NCBI RefSeq assembly: GCF_037996645.1
Contig: NZ_JBBMXV010000003.1
Coordinates: forward strand, 739,010-803,009
Origin: Halalkalicoccus tibetensis
GTDB taxonomy: Archaea > Halobacteriota > Halobacteria > Halobacteriales > Halalkalicoccaceae
DNA: 64,000 nt
Direction of reading: 5' to 3'
Shown here: positions 8,237 through 17,533 of the stretch, piece after piece
Position numbering within the stretch: the stretch's first letter is position 1
Layout of the letters: each line of letters opens with the position of its first letter
Translations under genes and position numbers: made by a program
Notes under the pieces: generated by a model
Databases searched by the model: none
What the model saw: the letters and a program-made list of their open reading frames with translations, nothing else
What the model was told of the DNA's origin: nothing

Positions 8237-9927
8237 ATAGCGCCGCCCATGCCGCCCATACCGCCCATGCCACCCATGCCGCCGCCCATACCGCCGCCGC
8301 CCGGCGGCATGTCCATGTCGTCGCCGCCGTCGTCGGCGTCGACCTGGCCGCCCGAGAGGTCGCCCGCGGCGATCACGTCGTCGATCCGGAGGATCATGAC
8401 CGCGGCCTCGGTGGCGCTCTCGATGGCCTGGGTCTTGACGCGTCGCGGCTCGACGACGCCCTCCTCTTCCATGTCGATGACGTCGCCGGTGTAGGCGTCC
8501 AGCCCGGCGCCCTGTGCGCCGCCGTCGTGCTGGCTGCGCAGCTCGACCAGCGAGTCGATCGAATCGAGGCCCGCGTTCTCCGCGAGCGTGCGCGGGTTGA
8601 CCTCGAGCGCGTCGGCGAACGCCTCGACGGCGAGCTGCTCGCGGCCGCCGACCGAGTCGGCGAAGTCACGCAGCGCGAGCGCGAGCTCGATCTCGGGGGC
8701 GCCGCCGCCGGGCAGCACCTCGCCGTCCTCGAGAGTCACGCGCACGACGCCCATCGAGTCCTCGATGGCGCGCTCGACCTCGTCGACGACGTGCTCGGTG
8801 CCGCCGCGCAGGACGAGGGTGACGCTCTTTGCGTCCTCGACGTCCTCGACGAAGATGCGCTGGTCGCCGCCGATGTCCTTCTGGGCGACCGAGCCGGCGT
8901 AGCCCAGGTCGTCCTCGTCGAGGTCGTCGACGCTCGAGACGACGCTGCCGCCCGTCGAGCGGGCGAGCCGCGAGAGATCGGAGTCCTTCGCGCGTCGGAC
9001 GGCGATGATGCCCTCCTGTGCGAGGAAGTGCTGGGCCATGTCGTCGATGCCGCTGCCGACGAAGACGACGTCGGCGCCAACCGACTTGATCTGCTGGACC
9101 ATTTCCTCGAGCTGCTGTTCCTCCTGGTCGAGGAACTGCTGGAGCTGGTCGGGATCGGTGACGTTGACCTCGGCGTCGATCTCGGTCTCCTTGACCTCCA
9201 GTGCGCCGTCGAGCAGCGCGACGTTGGCGTCCTCGGCGAAGTAGGGCATGTTGTCGTGGACGCGCTCCTTGTCCACGATGACGCCCTCGATCAGCTCGGA
9301 CTCGCTGGTCGCCCCGCCGACGACCTTCTCGACCTTGACGTTCTCGGTGTCGATCCCGTCCTCGTCGGCGACCGCGCGAACGGCGTCGACGACGAGCTCG
9401 GCGAGCACGTCGCGGGCGTTCTCCGCGCCCTTGCCCGTCATCGCGGTCGAGGCGATCTGGGTCAGGACCTCGGTGTCGTCGGCATCGACCTCGATCGCGA
9501 TGTCGTCGAGGACCTCCTTGGCTCGCTCCGCGGCCTGTCGGTAGCCCTGGGCGAGCGTGGTCGCGTGGATGTCCTGATCGAGCAGCTCCTCGGCCTGCTT
9601 GAGGAGCTCGCCCGCGACGACGACCGCCGAGGTGGTCCCGTCGCCGACCTCGTCCTCCTGGGTCTGGGCGACCTCGACGATCATGTTCGCGGCGGGGTGC
9701 TCGATGTCCATCTCCTTCAGGATGGTCACGCCGTCGTTCGTGACGACGACGCCGCCCGAGGAGTCGACGAGCATCTTGTCCATCCCCTTCGGGCCGAGGG
9801 TGGTCCGTACGGCCTCGGCGACCGCCTTCCCGGCCGAGATGTTCATCGACTGTGCGTCCCGCCCGGACGTCCGCTGACTGTCGTCCGACATCACGATGAG
9901 GGGCTGGTTACCCATCTGCTGAGCCAT
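8233..9927 (-). CDS. Thermosome (group II chaperonin) subunit
   Basis: Cytosolic ATP-dependent protein-folding chaperonin forming a two-ring complex. The 564-residue product shows the ATP-binding signatures [25 protein letters not shown], and [16 protein letters not shown], the apical-domain region in the middle, and the C-terminal nucleotide motif [14 protein letters not shown]. It ends in the glycine-methionine repeat tail (GGMGG units) typical of thermosomes. An in-frame TTG lies two codons upstream, but the ATG at 9927 follows a strong TATA box (9955-9963) at the usual distance. Haloarchaea carry two or three such subunits (cct1-3 or thsA/B); I cannot say which paralog this is. Confidence 0.96.
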   Translation of the reverse strand: MAQQMGNQPLIVMSDDSQRTSGRDAQSMNISAGKAVAEAVRTTLGPKGMDKMLVDSSGGVVVTNDGVTILKEMDIEHPAANMIVEVAQTQEDEVGDGTTSAVVVAGELLKQAEELLDQDIHATTLAQGYRQAAERAKEVLDDIAIEVDADDTEVLTQIASTAMTGKGAENARDVLAELVVDAVRAVADEDGIDTENVKVEKVVGGATSESELIEGVIVDKERVHDNMPYFAEDANVALLDGALEVKETEIDAEVNVTDPDQLQQFLDQEEQQLEEMVQQIKSVGADVVFVGSGIDDMAQHFLAQEGIIAVRRAKDSDLSRLARSTGGSVVSSVDDLDEDDLGYAGSVAQKDIGGDQRIFVEDVEDAKSVTLVLRGGTEHVVDEVERAIEDSMGVVRVTLEDGEVLPGGGAPEIELALALRDFADSVGGREQLAVEAFADALEVNPRTLAENAGLDSIDSLVELRSQHDGGAQGAGLDAYTGDVIDMEEEGVVEPRRVKTQAIESATEAAVMILRIDDVIAAGDLSGGQVDADDGGDDMDMPPGGGGMGGGMGGMGGMGGMGGAM

Positions 9928-9954
9928 AGTCAAGAGAAGGATTGTTTGCCATTC

Positions 9955-9963
9955 TATATAAAT
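9955..9963 (-). promoter_or_regulatory. TATA box of thermosome gene
   Basis: On the minus strand this reads ATTTATATA, a near-perfect archaeal TATA box. Its centre is about 30 bases upstream of the ATG at 9927, predicting a transcript with little or no leader. Heat-shock thermosome promoters in haloarchaea are of this type. Confidence 0.7.
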
Positions 9964-10045
9964 CTACTGGAAACGGCCTCGCGATACGCGCCAGTCACCC
10001 TCGGCCGGCGTTATGTTACCCCTTCTCACATTCGTTTATATACCG

Positions 10046-10606
10046 TTACGCCGACCCGCCGCCCGAGAAGCGGTGGTAGCTGAGCTCCTCGCGCTTTCGT
10101 TCGTTGTGCTTGCGCTCGAGGAAGGAGTAGGCCGCACCGTGGGGGGCGCCCTCGAGCAGCATCTCGGCGGCCTCGCGGACCATCGAGACCGCCTCGGGCT
10201 GGCCGATGACGCCCATGGTCGAGCCGTAGATGACGACGCTCGCGCCCGAGAGCTCCTCCATGATCTCGCGGGTCCGGCCGCCCTCGCCGATGAGGCGGCC
10301 CTTCTTCCGCTGGAGGTCCTTCTTGTTGCGGGCGGCGGCGTCGATGTCGATCAGGTCGAACAGCATCGCGTCGTCCTCGAGCAGCGCGAGGGCGTCCTCG
10401 GGCGGGAACCCGCGGCCGATCGCGCGGACGATCTCGGGGCCCTTCAGCCCCGTGACGGGGTCGCCGACGCTCTCGACGCGCACCGAGCCGTTCTCCGAGT
10501 CGACGTCGAGGCGGACCTCCGCGCGCTCCTCGATCTCGCGCAGCGTCTCACCGCCGGCACCGATCACCGCACCGATGCGGTCCTGCGGAATCTTCACGTG
10601 GTTCAT
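10046..10606 (-). CDS. KH domain RNA-processing protein (Dim2/Pno1/Krr1-like)
   Basis: A 186-residue protein with two KH domains: the first at about residues 1-75 (IPQDRIGAVIGAGGETLREIEE, carrying the GxxG loop), the second at about 90-165 (GRLIGEGGRTREIMEELSGA). This pairing is the archaeal homologue of eukaryotic Dim2/Pno1 and Krr1, which binds the 3' end of 16S rRNA and works with RIO1 kinase in small-subunit maturation. A RIO1 gene is found 3 kb away in the same orientation, though not adjacent. The ATG start gives the canonical MNHVKIP beginning. Divergent from the EamA transporter. Confidence 0.92.
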   Translation of the reverse strand: MNHVKIPQDRIGAVIGAGGETLREIEERAEVRLDVDSENGSVRVESVGDPVTGLKGPEIVRAIGRGFPPEDALALLEDDAMLFDLIDIDAAARNKKDLQRKKGRLIGEGGRTREIMEELSGASVVIYGSTMGVIGQPEAVSMVREAAEMLLEGAPHGAAYSFLERKHNERKREELSYHRFSGGGSA

Positions 10607-10748
10607 GGCCGTGTTACTGGCTCCGATAGGTTAAGCGTTCGGCCATCATCCGATGGCTTCGACTGTTCCCGTCGGTTTGACGCCGGTGACGACAGTAACG
10701 ACAGTCTCGTACATACGTTAACTGGACTGAAACGGCTCCGCTGAGCCG

Positions 10749-11624
10749 ATGGAACTCCTGCGTGCTCGGCTCGAAGCCCTCCTCGTGACGGTCCTCTGGT
10801 CGAGTTCGTACGTCCTGATCGCGATCGGCCTCGAGACCATCCCCTCGCTTACCTTCGCCGGCCTGCGCTACGGGCTCGCGACGCTCGTGCTCGTCCCCCT
10901 CCTCCTCGTTCGGGGCCGTCACCACGAGATCCGTCGGCTCTCGGCGCGCGAATGGGGTCGGTTCGCGCTGCTGGGCGTCCTCCTCTATGCACTCACCCAG
11001 GGCGCGCAGTTCGCCGCGCTAGTGGTGCTGCGGGCGGCGACCGTGAGCCTCGTCCTGAGCGCGACCCCGCTGCTCGTGGCGCTCTCGGCCCGTGCTCTCG
11101 GCGAGTCGATCACCCCCCGACAGTGGGTCGCGATCGGCCTCGTGACCGCCGGGGCCGTGGCCTACTTCGGGCCCAGGACCCTCCCGAACGCGCAGGTCGT
11201 CGGGCTCGCGATCATGGCGATCGGCCTGCTCGCGAACGCGGGCGGCGCGCTCGTCGGCCGGGCCGTCAACGCCTCGCGGGCCCACCCGCCCCTGGTGGTC
11301 ACCGTCTGTAGTATGGCGATCGGCGCAGCCCTCCTGCTCGCGACCGGCCTCGCGGTCCAGGGACTGCCCGCGCTCGCGCCGGTCGAGTGGGCGATCGTCG
11401 CCTGGCTCGCGGTCGTCAACACGGCGTTCGCCTTCACGCTCTGGAACCGCACCCTCAGGGAGCTCTCGGCGACCGAAGCGAGCCTCATCAACAACACGAT
11501 GCTCGTTCAGGTCGCGCTGCTGGGCTGGCTCGCGCTCGACGAGTCGCTCGTGGGGATCGAAGTCGCAGGCCTTCTGATCGTGCTCGCGGGAACGCTCCTC
11601 TTTCAGCTCGCGGAACAGTACTGA
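10749..11624 (+). CDS. EamA/DMT family transporter
   Basis: A 291-residue membrane protein with about ten transmembrane helices formed by two EamA repeats (about residues 5-135 and 150-285). Typical signatures are LLVTVLWSSSYVLIAIGL at the first helix, FAGLRYGLATLVLVPLLL, and ESLVGIEVAGLLIVLAGTL at the end. These drug/metabolite carriers export amino acids or other small molecules; substrate unknown. The following CARF-like regulator gene starts 23 bases downstream on the same strand, so the two may be cotranscribed. Confidence 0.9.
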   Translation: MELLRARLEALLVTVLWSSSYVLIAIGLETIPSLTFAGLRYGLATLVLVPLLLVRGRHHEIRRLSAREWGRFALLGVLLYALTQGAQFAALVVLRAATVSLVLSATPLLVALSARALGESITPRQWVAIGLVTAGAVAYFGPRTLPNAQVVGLAIMAIGLLANAGGALVGRAVNASRAHPPLVVTVCSMAIGAALLLATGLAVQGLPALAPVEWAIVAWLAVVNTAFAFTLWNRTLRELSATEASLINNTMLVQVALLGWLALDESLVGIEVAGLLIVLAGTLLFQLAEQY

Positions 11625-11646
11625 CGTTCTTCTACTATCGCGATCA

Positions 11647-12420
11647 ATGAGAACCATGACCGATCCACCGATCGCCCAGCGGGTCCAGATCGTACCGCTC
11701 GGTTTCGAGTACGCCCGCTTGCGCGAGCCGATCATGGAGTGGAAGGCCGATCGGGTGGTGCTGATCGGGCACGTCGAGGACGAGGGGATCACCTATCTCG
11801 AGGCGCTCCGCGAGGAACTGGCCGAAAGCGATCGGATCGAGCTCGACTCGCGGACCTGCGATGTCTTCGACCTGTACGACGCGCTCGGGGCCATCGCGGG
11901 CGCGATCGCCGACCATCCCGACGACGAGGTCTACGTCAACCTCTCGGCCGGCAGCAAGATCACCGCCATCGCGGGGATGATCGCCTGCATGACCGCCGGT
12001 GCGACGCCGATCTACGCCCGGCCCGACTACGGGCCCGAAGGGCGGGCGATACCCGACGAACCGCTCCACGACGCCGTCGCCGAGACGTTCGCGTTACCGG
12101 CCTATCCGATCGACCGGCCGTCCGGGACCGAGGTCGCCTATCTGGCCTTCCTCGCGGACGCCGACGGGGAGGGAGAGGGTCGGTATCGGGGCGCGAGCAA
12201 GAAGGAGCTGATCGCGTTCGGTGAGGAGGAGGGGTTCGAGTTCATCGCGCGCTCGAACGCGAGCACCCGAAAGGGGCTCTATCGCGTGCTCGACACCCAC
12301 GTGATCGACCCGCTCTCCGAACGGGGCTACATTCGGGTCGAGGCGGTCGGTCGGACGAAGTACGTCTCGCTGACTGAAGACGGGGAAAACGCGCTGCGGG
12401 CGTTCGCACACGCCCGGTGA
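11647..12420 (+). CDS. CARF-like/winged-helix regulator (HFX_2341-type, DUF6293)
   Basis: A 257-residue protein with an N-terminal Rossmann-like domain (about residues 1-155) whose motif YVNLSAGSKITAIAGMIAC resembles the nucleotide-sensing loop of CARF domains, and a C-terminal winged helix (about 180-255; KGLYRVLDTHVIDPLSERGY then KYVSLTEDG). It belongs with the haloarchaeal HFX_2341-type transcriptional regulators as I know them. CARF domains bind cyclic oligonucleotides or related ligands. No cas gene or CRISPR array is present in the window, so this is a stand-alone version; its ligand and targets are unknown. A second ATG at 11656 is possible. It directly follows the EamA gene and precedes an HpcH-type aldolase. 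Confidence 0.82.
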   Translation: MRTMTDPPIAQRVQIVPLGFEYARLREPIMEWKADRVVLIGHVEDEGITYLEALREELAESDRIELDSRTCDVFDLYDALGAIAGAIADHPDDEVYVNLSAGSKITAIAGMIACMTAGATPIYARPDYGPEGRAIPDEPLHDAVAETFALPAYPIDRPSGTEVAYLAFLADADGEGEGRYRGASKKELIAFGEEEGFEFIARSNASTRKGLYRVLDTHVIDPLSERGYIRVEAVGRTKYVSLTEDGENALRAFAHAR

Positions 12421-12474
12421 GGCCCTGCCGGCACCGAAGGACCCACAACGGTCGGACGCCTCCAGTGAGACGCG

Positions 12475-13281
12475 ATGACTTCCGACACGACCGACGGCGA
12501 CCGGGTACGGGGCAACGAACTGCGCGCGACCGTCGAGGACGGCGGGGTCGCGCTGGGGGTGCTCGACGACCTCTACAGTCCGGAGATGGTCGAGATCTAC
12601 GGCGGGCTGGGCTTCGACTTCGTCTGGCACGACCTCGAGCACGGCGGCCCGTCGCCGCGCGACGCCGACGCGCTGGCGGGGCTGCTCCGCGCGGCCGACC
12701 TCGCCGGTACCGAACTCCTCGTCCGGGTTCCCTCGCCCGACCCGGCGACGATCCGCAAGGCGCTCGACGCCGGGGTCAGGAACCTGTTCGTCTCGCACGT
12801 CGAGTCCGCAGAGGAGGTCCGGCGGGCGGTCGAGGCCGCCCGCTTCGAGTACGACGGCGCGCCCGGGAAGCGGGGCTTCGCGAACCCGCGGGCGAGTCGC
12901 TGGGGCCGTACCGAGGACTACGCCGCGAGCGAGGACCGCGAGACGATGATCGGCGTGACGGTCGAGGAGCCGGCGGCCGTCGAGCAAATAGAGGAGATCC
13001 TCGCGGTCCCCGAGCTGGGCTTCGTCTTCCTCGGGCCGCTCGATCTGGCGGTGGCGATGGGCCATCCGGGCGAACCCGATCACCCCGAGGTCCAGGAGGC
13101 CGTCGAGACGGTCGTGTCGGCCGCCCGTGAGGCCGACGTGGCGATCGGCGGGCTGGGCTTCGGCGAGGAGGACGTCGAGGAGAAGATCGACGCGGGCTAT
13201 CAGATCCTCCATACGGGTTCGACGACCGGCGCCGCGGCGGGCGCGCTCGAGTCCTGGCCCGAGGAGTTCGGGGATTGCTGA
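12475..13281 (+). CDS. HpcH/HpaI family aldolase
   Basis: The 268-residue product is a metal-dependent class II 2-oxoacid aldolase of the HpcH/HpaI family, a TIM barrel that cleaves 2-keto-3-deoxy acids to pyruvate or related products. Signatures are FDFVWHDLEHG (catalytic His and metal-binding region), LVRVPSPDPATIRKALDAGV with NLFVSHVESAEEVRRAV, ANPRASRWG (phosphate/substrate arginine), and FVFLGPLDLAVAMG near the C-terminus. The true substrate is not determined. It ends at 13281, exactly abutting the convergent RIO1 stop. Confidence 0.9.
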   Translation: MTSDTTDGDRVRGNELRATVEDGGVALGVLDDLYSPEMVEIYGGLGFDFVWHDLEHGGPSPRDADALAGLLRAADLAGTELLVRVPSPDPATIRKALDAGVRNLFVSHVESAEEVRRAVEAARFEYDGAPGKRGFANPRASRWGRTEDYAASEDRETMIGVTVEEPAAVEQIEEILAVPELGFVFLGPLDLAVAMGHPGEPDHPEVQEAVETVVSAAREADVAIGGLGFGEEDVEEKIDAGYQILHTGSTTGAAAGALESWPEEFGDC

Positions 13282-14136
13282 CTACGACTCGCCGGTAACG
13301 AAGGCGTAGAGGTCGTCGGCGTCGGTCTCGAGCCCCTGACGGGCGAAGAAGTTCGCGACGTTTTCACAATCGCGCCGGAGGAACGCCTCGGAGTTGGGGT
13401 GATGAACGGTGACGGCTTGGCCCATGTCGAGGAAGACCAGCTGGCCCTCGTCGAAGACGATGTTGTACTCCGAGAGGTCGCCGTGGATCAGCCCCGATTC
13501 GTTGAGCCGGCGCATGTACTCGCGGACGACGCTGAAGGCGGTCTCGGGGTTCTCGATCTCGACCTCGTTGAGCCGTTTCGCGCGCTCGCCGTCGGTCGCG
13601 ATGTACTCCATTACTAGTACGTTCCTCTCGACGGCGATCGGCTTCGGCACCCGAACGCCCGCCTTCCGCGCGCGTTCGAGGTTCGCGTACTCCTTTCGGG
13701 TCCAGGCGAGCACGACCCGCTTCTTGTCGCCGCCGAGCTCCTCGAATCGCGGGTCGCCGATGAGGTACTCGCGCATGTCCTTGAAGTCGCTGGCGTTGAT
13801 CCGGTAGACCTTCACCGCGACCTGCTCCTCGGCACCCATCGCCTCGTAGACGTTCGCCTCCTTTCCGGTGGAGATCGGCCCGCCGAACGCCTGGAGGTGG
13901 CCGTGATGGACCAGCTGGTAGAGCGCAAGCAGCGTCGCCTCGTCGAACACCGACGCCTCGACCTTGAACTGGTCGGCGTCCTTGATGCGCTTTCTGAACT
14001 GGTTGAACTCCCGGTCGCGCTTCCTGGCGACGCGGTCCTCCTCGGTGTCCGAGACGTCGATCTCCTCCCACTCGTCGCCGACCCCGTCGGCACCCTCCGG
14101 GTCGAGCAGCCCGAACTCGCCCTCGATGTCGCTCAT
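13282..14136 (-). CDS. rio1: RIO1-type serine protein kinase
   Basis: Atypical kinase/ATPase acting in small ribosomal subunit maturation. The 284-residue protein has an acidic N-terminus and a RIO kinase domain (about residues 65-275). Visible motifs are STGKEANVYEA (flexible P-loop with lysine), VAVKVYR, the catalytic loop LIHGDLSEYNIVF, and the metal-binding FLDMGQAV. Length fits archaeal Rio1. It is convergent with the aldolase gene with no gap, and the urtE gene follows downstream on the same strand after 50 bases. Confidence 0.95.
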   Translation of the reverse strand: MSDIEGEFGLLDPEGADGVGDEWEEIDVSDTEEDRVARKRDREFNQFRKRIKDADQFKVEASVFDEATLLALYQLVHHGHLQAFGGPISTGKEANVYEAMGAEEQVAVKVYRINASDFKDMREYLIGDPRFEELGGDKKRVVLAWTRKEYANLERARKAGVRVPKPIAVERNVLVMEYIATDGERAKRLNEVEIENPETAFSVVREYMRRLNESGLIHGDLSEYNIVFDEGQLVFLDMGQAVTVHHPNSEAFLRRDCENVANFFARQGLETDADDLYAFVTGES

Positions 14137-14186
14137 ACTCCCCCTACAGCTGCCAGGGGTAAAAGTCCGAGTTCGAACCGTGGGCG

Positions 14187-14873
14187 CTACACGGCGAGGT
14201 GCGAGGCGACCGCGTCGCGCTCGACGCTCGAGAGCTCCTCGACGACGCGGCCCTTCTCCATGACGTAACAGCGCTCCGCGAGCGCGTCGATCACCGAGAG
14301 GTTCTGCTCGACGAACAGCACGGTCGTTCCCAGCTCGTCGCTGATCCGCCTGATCGTCCCGCTCATCTCGGAGACGATCGAGGGCTGGACCCCCTCGCTG
14401 GGCTCGTCGAGCAACAGGAGGTCGGGATCGCCCACGAGCGCCCGGCCGACCGCGAGCATCTGCTGTTGGCCGCCGCTCATCGTCCCGGCCGTCTGGTCGC
14501 GGCGCTCCTCGAGGATCGGGAAGTAGTCGTAGACCGCGTCGTAGCGCGCCTCGCCGTCCTCGTTGATCGACTCGCCCATCCGGAGGTTCTCCGCGACGGT
14601 CAGGGAGGGAAAGACGTCCCGTCCCTGTGGGATGTAGCCCATGCCGCCGCGGGCACGGGCGTCGGCGGGCTCGGCGGTGACGTCCCGGCCGTCGAACCGG
14701 ACCGTCCCCGAGTCGGGCTCCAGAAGGCCGATGACGCTCTTCATCAGCGTCGTCTTGCCCGCGCCGTTCTTCCCGATCACGCCCACGACCTCGCCTTCCC
14801 CGACCTCCAGGTCGACCCCGCGAAGGACCGGCGTCGACTCGTAGGAGGCGTGGAGGTCCTCGATCGCGAGCAT
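14187..14873 (-). CDS. urtE: Urea ABC transporter ATP-binding protein
   Basis: Second ATPase of the five-gene urea importer. The 228-residue LivF-type protein has Walker A (GKNGAGKTTLMKS), the signature TMSGGQQQMLAVGRAL, Walker B (DLLLLDEPSEG) and a switch histidine region. The motif PSEGVQPSIV is typical of UrtE as against LivF. Its ATG overlaps the urtD stop codon, so translation is probably coupled. Last gene of urtABCDE; the divergent urease operon supports urea rather than branched-chain amino acids as substrate. Confidence 0.92.
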   Translation of the reverse strand: MLAIEDLHASYESTPVLRGVDLEVGEGEVVGVIGKNGAGKTTLMKSVIGLLEPDSGTVRFDGRDVTAEPADARARGGMGYIPQGRDVFPSLTVAENLRMGESINEDGEARYDAVYDYFPILEERRDQTAGTMSGGQQQMLAVGRALVGDPDLLLLDEPSEGVQPSIVSEMSGTIRRISDELGTTVLFVEQNLSVIDALAERCYVMEKGRVVEELSSVERDAVASHLAV

Positions 14874-15604
14874 CAGACCTCCTCCCCCAGGTAGACGTCC
14901 CGGACGGTCGGATCGTTCGCGACCGCCTCCATCTCGCCCTCGGTGAGGATCGACCCCTGATGGAGCACGGTCACCCGTTCGGCGATCGCACGGACGAACG
15001 CCATGTCGTGTTCGATGACGAGCAGCGCGACGCCCGCGGACTCGTTGAGCTCGATCAGCAGGTCGGCGATCCGCTCGGTCTCCTCGACCGAGAGGCCCGC
15101 GACGGGCTCGTCGAGCAGCAAGAGTGCGGGGTCGAGCGCGCTCGCCATCGCGATCTCGAGGCGCTGTTTCTCGCCATGGGAGAGCGCGTCCGCCCGGATC
15201 CCCGCCTCCTCCGTGAGATCGAACCGCTCGAGCGATGCGTCGATCGCCTCTTTGAGCGCCTCGCCCGACTGCCGGCGCTGGAGCGCGAGCCGGAGGTTTT
15301 CCCTCGTACTGAACTCGCCGTAGACGCTCGGCACCTGGAACTTCACGCTGAGGCCGCGATCGACCCGTTCGTGGGGCGAGAGCCCATCGATCCCCTCGCC
15401 GGCGAAGCGGATCGAGCCCGCCGTCGGGTCGAGCTGGCCGGTGATCAGCGAGACCAGCGTCGACTTGCCCGCGCCGTTCGGCCCGATCAGACAGCGGCGC
15501 TCGCCGGGCGAGACGGTCAGCGAGACGTCGTCGGTCGCGACCAGCCCGCCGAACTCCTTTCGGAGCGCGTCGGTCGATAGGAGAGGTTCGGGTTCGGCGG
15601 CCAT
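14873..15604 (-). CDS. urtD: Urea ABC transporter ATP-binding protein
   Basis: First ATPase of the urea importer, 243 residues, LivG-type. It opens MAAEPEPLLSTDALRKEFGG and shows Walker A (GPNGAGKSTLVSL), signature LSHGEKQRLEIAMA, and Walker B (ALLLLDEPVAGLS). The LSHGEKQ form of the signature, in place of LSGGQ, is characteristic of UrtD. The start ATG (15602-15604) overlaps the stop of urtC, consistent with coupled translation in the operon. Confidence 0.92.
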   Translation of the reverse strand: MAAEPEPLLSTDALRKEFGGLVATDDVSLTVSPGERRCLIGPNGAGKSTLVSLITGQLDPTAGSIRFAGEGIDGLSPHERVDRGLSVKFQVPSVYGEFSTRENLRLALQRRQSGEALKEAIDASLERFDLTEEAGIRADALSHGEKQRLEIAMASALDPALLLLDEPVAGLSVEETERIADLLIELNESAGVALLVIEHDMAFVRAIAERVTVLHQGSILTEGEMEAVANDPTVRDVYLGEEV

Positions 15605-16662
15605 CAGTCGGCCACCTCCTCGTGGCCGCGGGCGGCCGGATCGGTCCGGGCGTCGTCCAGCCAGTCGGCCACGGCTGGAGCGACGCCCTCGGGTAGCCAG
15701 AGGATCGTCACCAGGAGCAGGGCGCCGACGACGACCAGCGCGTACTCGCTGCCGGTGATCGAGAGCTGCTGGGAGAACCACTCGATGACGTAGGTCGCGC
15801 CGATCGCGCCCAACAGGGAGTCGCGGCCGCCGACGCTGACCCATACCACGGGGAGGGCGGCGAAGGTGATCCCGAAGACGGCGGGGTTCATGTAGTTGCC
15901 CCAGGAGGCGTAGAGAACGCCCGAGAGGCCCGCCAGCGCCCCGCCGAGCGTGAAGACGAGCAGCTTGATCCGTTTGGTGTCGTAGCCAAGGAGCTCGGTG
16001 CGCTCCTCGTCCTCGCGGACGGCGACCATCGCGCGGCCGAAGTCGCTGTTGACCAGCGCGCGCAGCCCGAGATACGTACAGAGCAGGGTGATCAGCACGG
16101 CGTAGTAGAAGGCGGTCTCGACGAGGACGACCCCTCCAAGGGCGAGGTCGGGGATGCCGGTCATCCCGTCGAAGCCTCCGAGGGCGGCCTCGCCGATCGC
16201 CCACTCGCTGCCGGCGGTCTGGCCCATGAACGTGTGGATCACGAGCGCGACGACCAGCGTCATGATGGTGACGTAGACGTCGCGAACCCCGCCGTAGAAC
16301 ATGAAGTAGCCGAGCACGAACGAGAACAGGGTGGCGACTCCGACGCCCGCGAGCAGGCCCAGCGCCGCGCCAGTAGTCGTAGAGAGGTTGATGCCGACGA
16401 TCCCGAAGGCGTAGCCGCCGACGCCGAAGAAGGCGACCTGCCCGAAGCTGAGGATCCCGCAGTAGCCCCAGATCACACAGAGGCTGAGGCCGAGGATCCC
16501 GTACAGCAGGAAGAGCGAGGCGTTGGCGACCGCGTACGTCGAGGCCACCAGCGGGTAGAGTGCGAGCGCGAACACCGCGAGCCCGAACCCCGTCCAGAAG
16601 CGATCGGAGGTCCCGCGGGTGTTCGGCCCGTCGAGAACCCCGCGGAGGTCGGTCGGGTTCAT
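15604..16662 (-). CDS. urtC: Urea ABC transporter permease
   Basis: LivM-type membrane permease, 352 residues with about ten hydrophobic helices. Recognisable stretches are FLLYGILGLSLCVIWGYCG, LSFGQVAFFGVGGYAFG near the N-terminal third, and the cytoplasmic coupling-loop region GRAMVAVREDEERTELLGYD. The ATG at 16662 overlaps the urtB stop in an ATGA quartet; a GTG ten codons upstream would read back into urtB and is less likely. Confidence 0.92.
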   Translation of the reverse strand: MNPTDLRGVLDGPNTRGTSDRFWTGFGLAVFALALYPLVASTYAVANASLFLLYGILGLSLCVIWGYCGILSFGQVAFFGVGGYAFGIVGINLSTTTGAALGLLAGVGVATLFSFVLGYFMFYGGVRDVYVTIMTLVVALVIHTFMGQTAGSEWAIGEAALGGFDGMTGIPDLALGGVVLVETAFYYAVLITLLCTYLGLRALVNSDFGRAMVAVREDEERTELLGYDTKRIKLLVFTLGGALAGLSGVLYASWGNYMNPAVFGITFAALPVVWVSVGGRDSLLGAIGATYVIEWFSQQLSITGSEYALVVVGALLLVTILWLPEGVAPAVADWLDDARTDPAARGHEEVAD

Positions 16663-17533
16663 TCGCCGCCCTCCGCGCGTTTCGCGCGCCACGATTCGAG
16701 CAGTCCGGTGATCCCGCCCGGCAGCAGCCGGATGGCGAGGATCGCCGCGAGCAGCATCGCGACCTGGCCGATGAACGTCCCCGCGAGGTTGGTGAAGGTG
16801 GCATTGACCAGTCCGAGAAGGCCGCCGGCGAGGGAGGTTCCCGCGAGTACCGAGGGGCCGCCGACGACCACGGTGACGAACGCCTCGACGAGGAACGTCG
16901 CGCCGAGCTCGGGCGTCATCGTGACCGTCGGGGCGTAGAGCGCCCCCGTCAGCCCGGCGAGCGCCGAACCCAGCCCGAAGGTCCCGAGATAGACCCGGTC
17001 GGTATCGACGCCCATCGAGCGCGCAGTGGGCTCGTCCTCCATCGTCGCGCGGGCCTGCGTGCCGAACTCGGTGTACATGAACAGCCAGTACAATCCACCG
17101 AGGACCGCGATCGCGACGCCCGCGAGGAGGACGCGGTAGGCCGAGTAGGAGAACGCGCCATAGGTAATGCTCCCCAGCGGCGTGCCGATCTGGGACAGCG
17201 AGTTGCCGAAGACGATCCGCGAGAGCTGGATGACGACGAGGCTCAGGCCCCAGGTCGCGACCATCGAGTCCAGCGGGCGGTGATAGAGCCGTCTCACTAC
17301 CGTGCGTTCGAGAACGAGCCCGAAGACGGTCGTCGCGAGGACGCCGACGCCCATCGCGACCGGGAGGGGCAGGCCCGCGCCGTCCCGTAGGCGCCCACGA
17401 GGATGAACTCGCCGTGTGCGAGGTTGATGATGCCCATCATGCCGAAGATGACCGCCAGGCCGACGGTCGCGAGCACGATGAAGGCGAAGCTATCCAGGAA
17501 CTGGAACAGCAGGCTGAGTGCGTCGTATATCAT
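16659..17533 (-). pseudogene. urtB: Urea ABC transporter permease, one-base frameshift
   Basis: LivH-type permease of the urea importer, split into two frames. The first part (from ATG 17533) reads MIYDALSLLFQFLDSFAF, then INLAHGEFILVGAYG; the second part in another frame resumes with GAGLPLPVAMGVGVLATTV and continues to the normal C-terminus (LLPGGITGLLESWRAK). The break lies at about 17385-17395, at or next to a short G run (tacgggac on the coding strand); adding one G would restore a protein of about 291 residues, the normal UrtB length. The locus is 875 bases, one short of a multiple of three. The start overlaps the urtA stop (ATGA). If real, the importer lacks one of its two permeases; a sequence error is equally possible. 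Confidence 0.85.

Noticed and set aside
8152-10083. 643-residue open frame antisense to the thermosome gene
   Set aside because: It mirrors the thermosome gene on the other strand; long antisense frames are expected in GC-rich DNA, and the translation (Val/Asp/Leu-rich repeats) has no domain.
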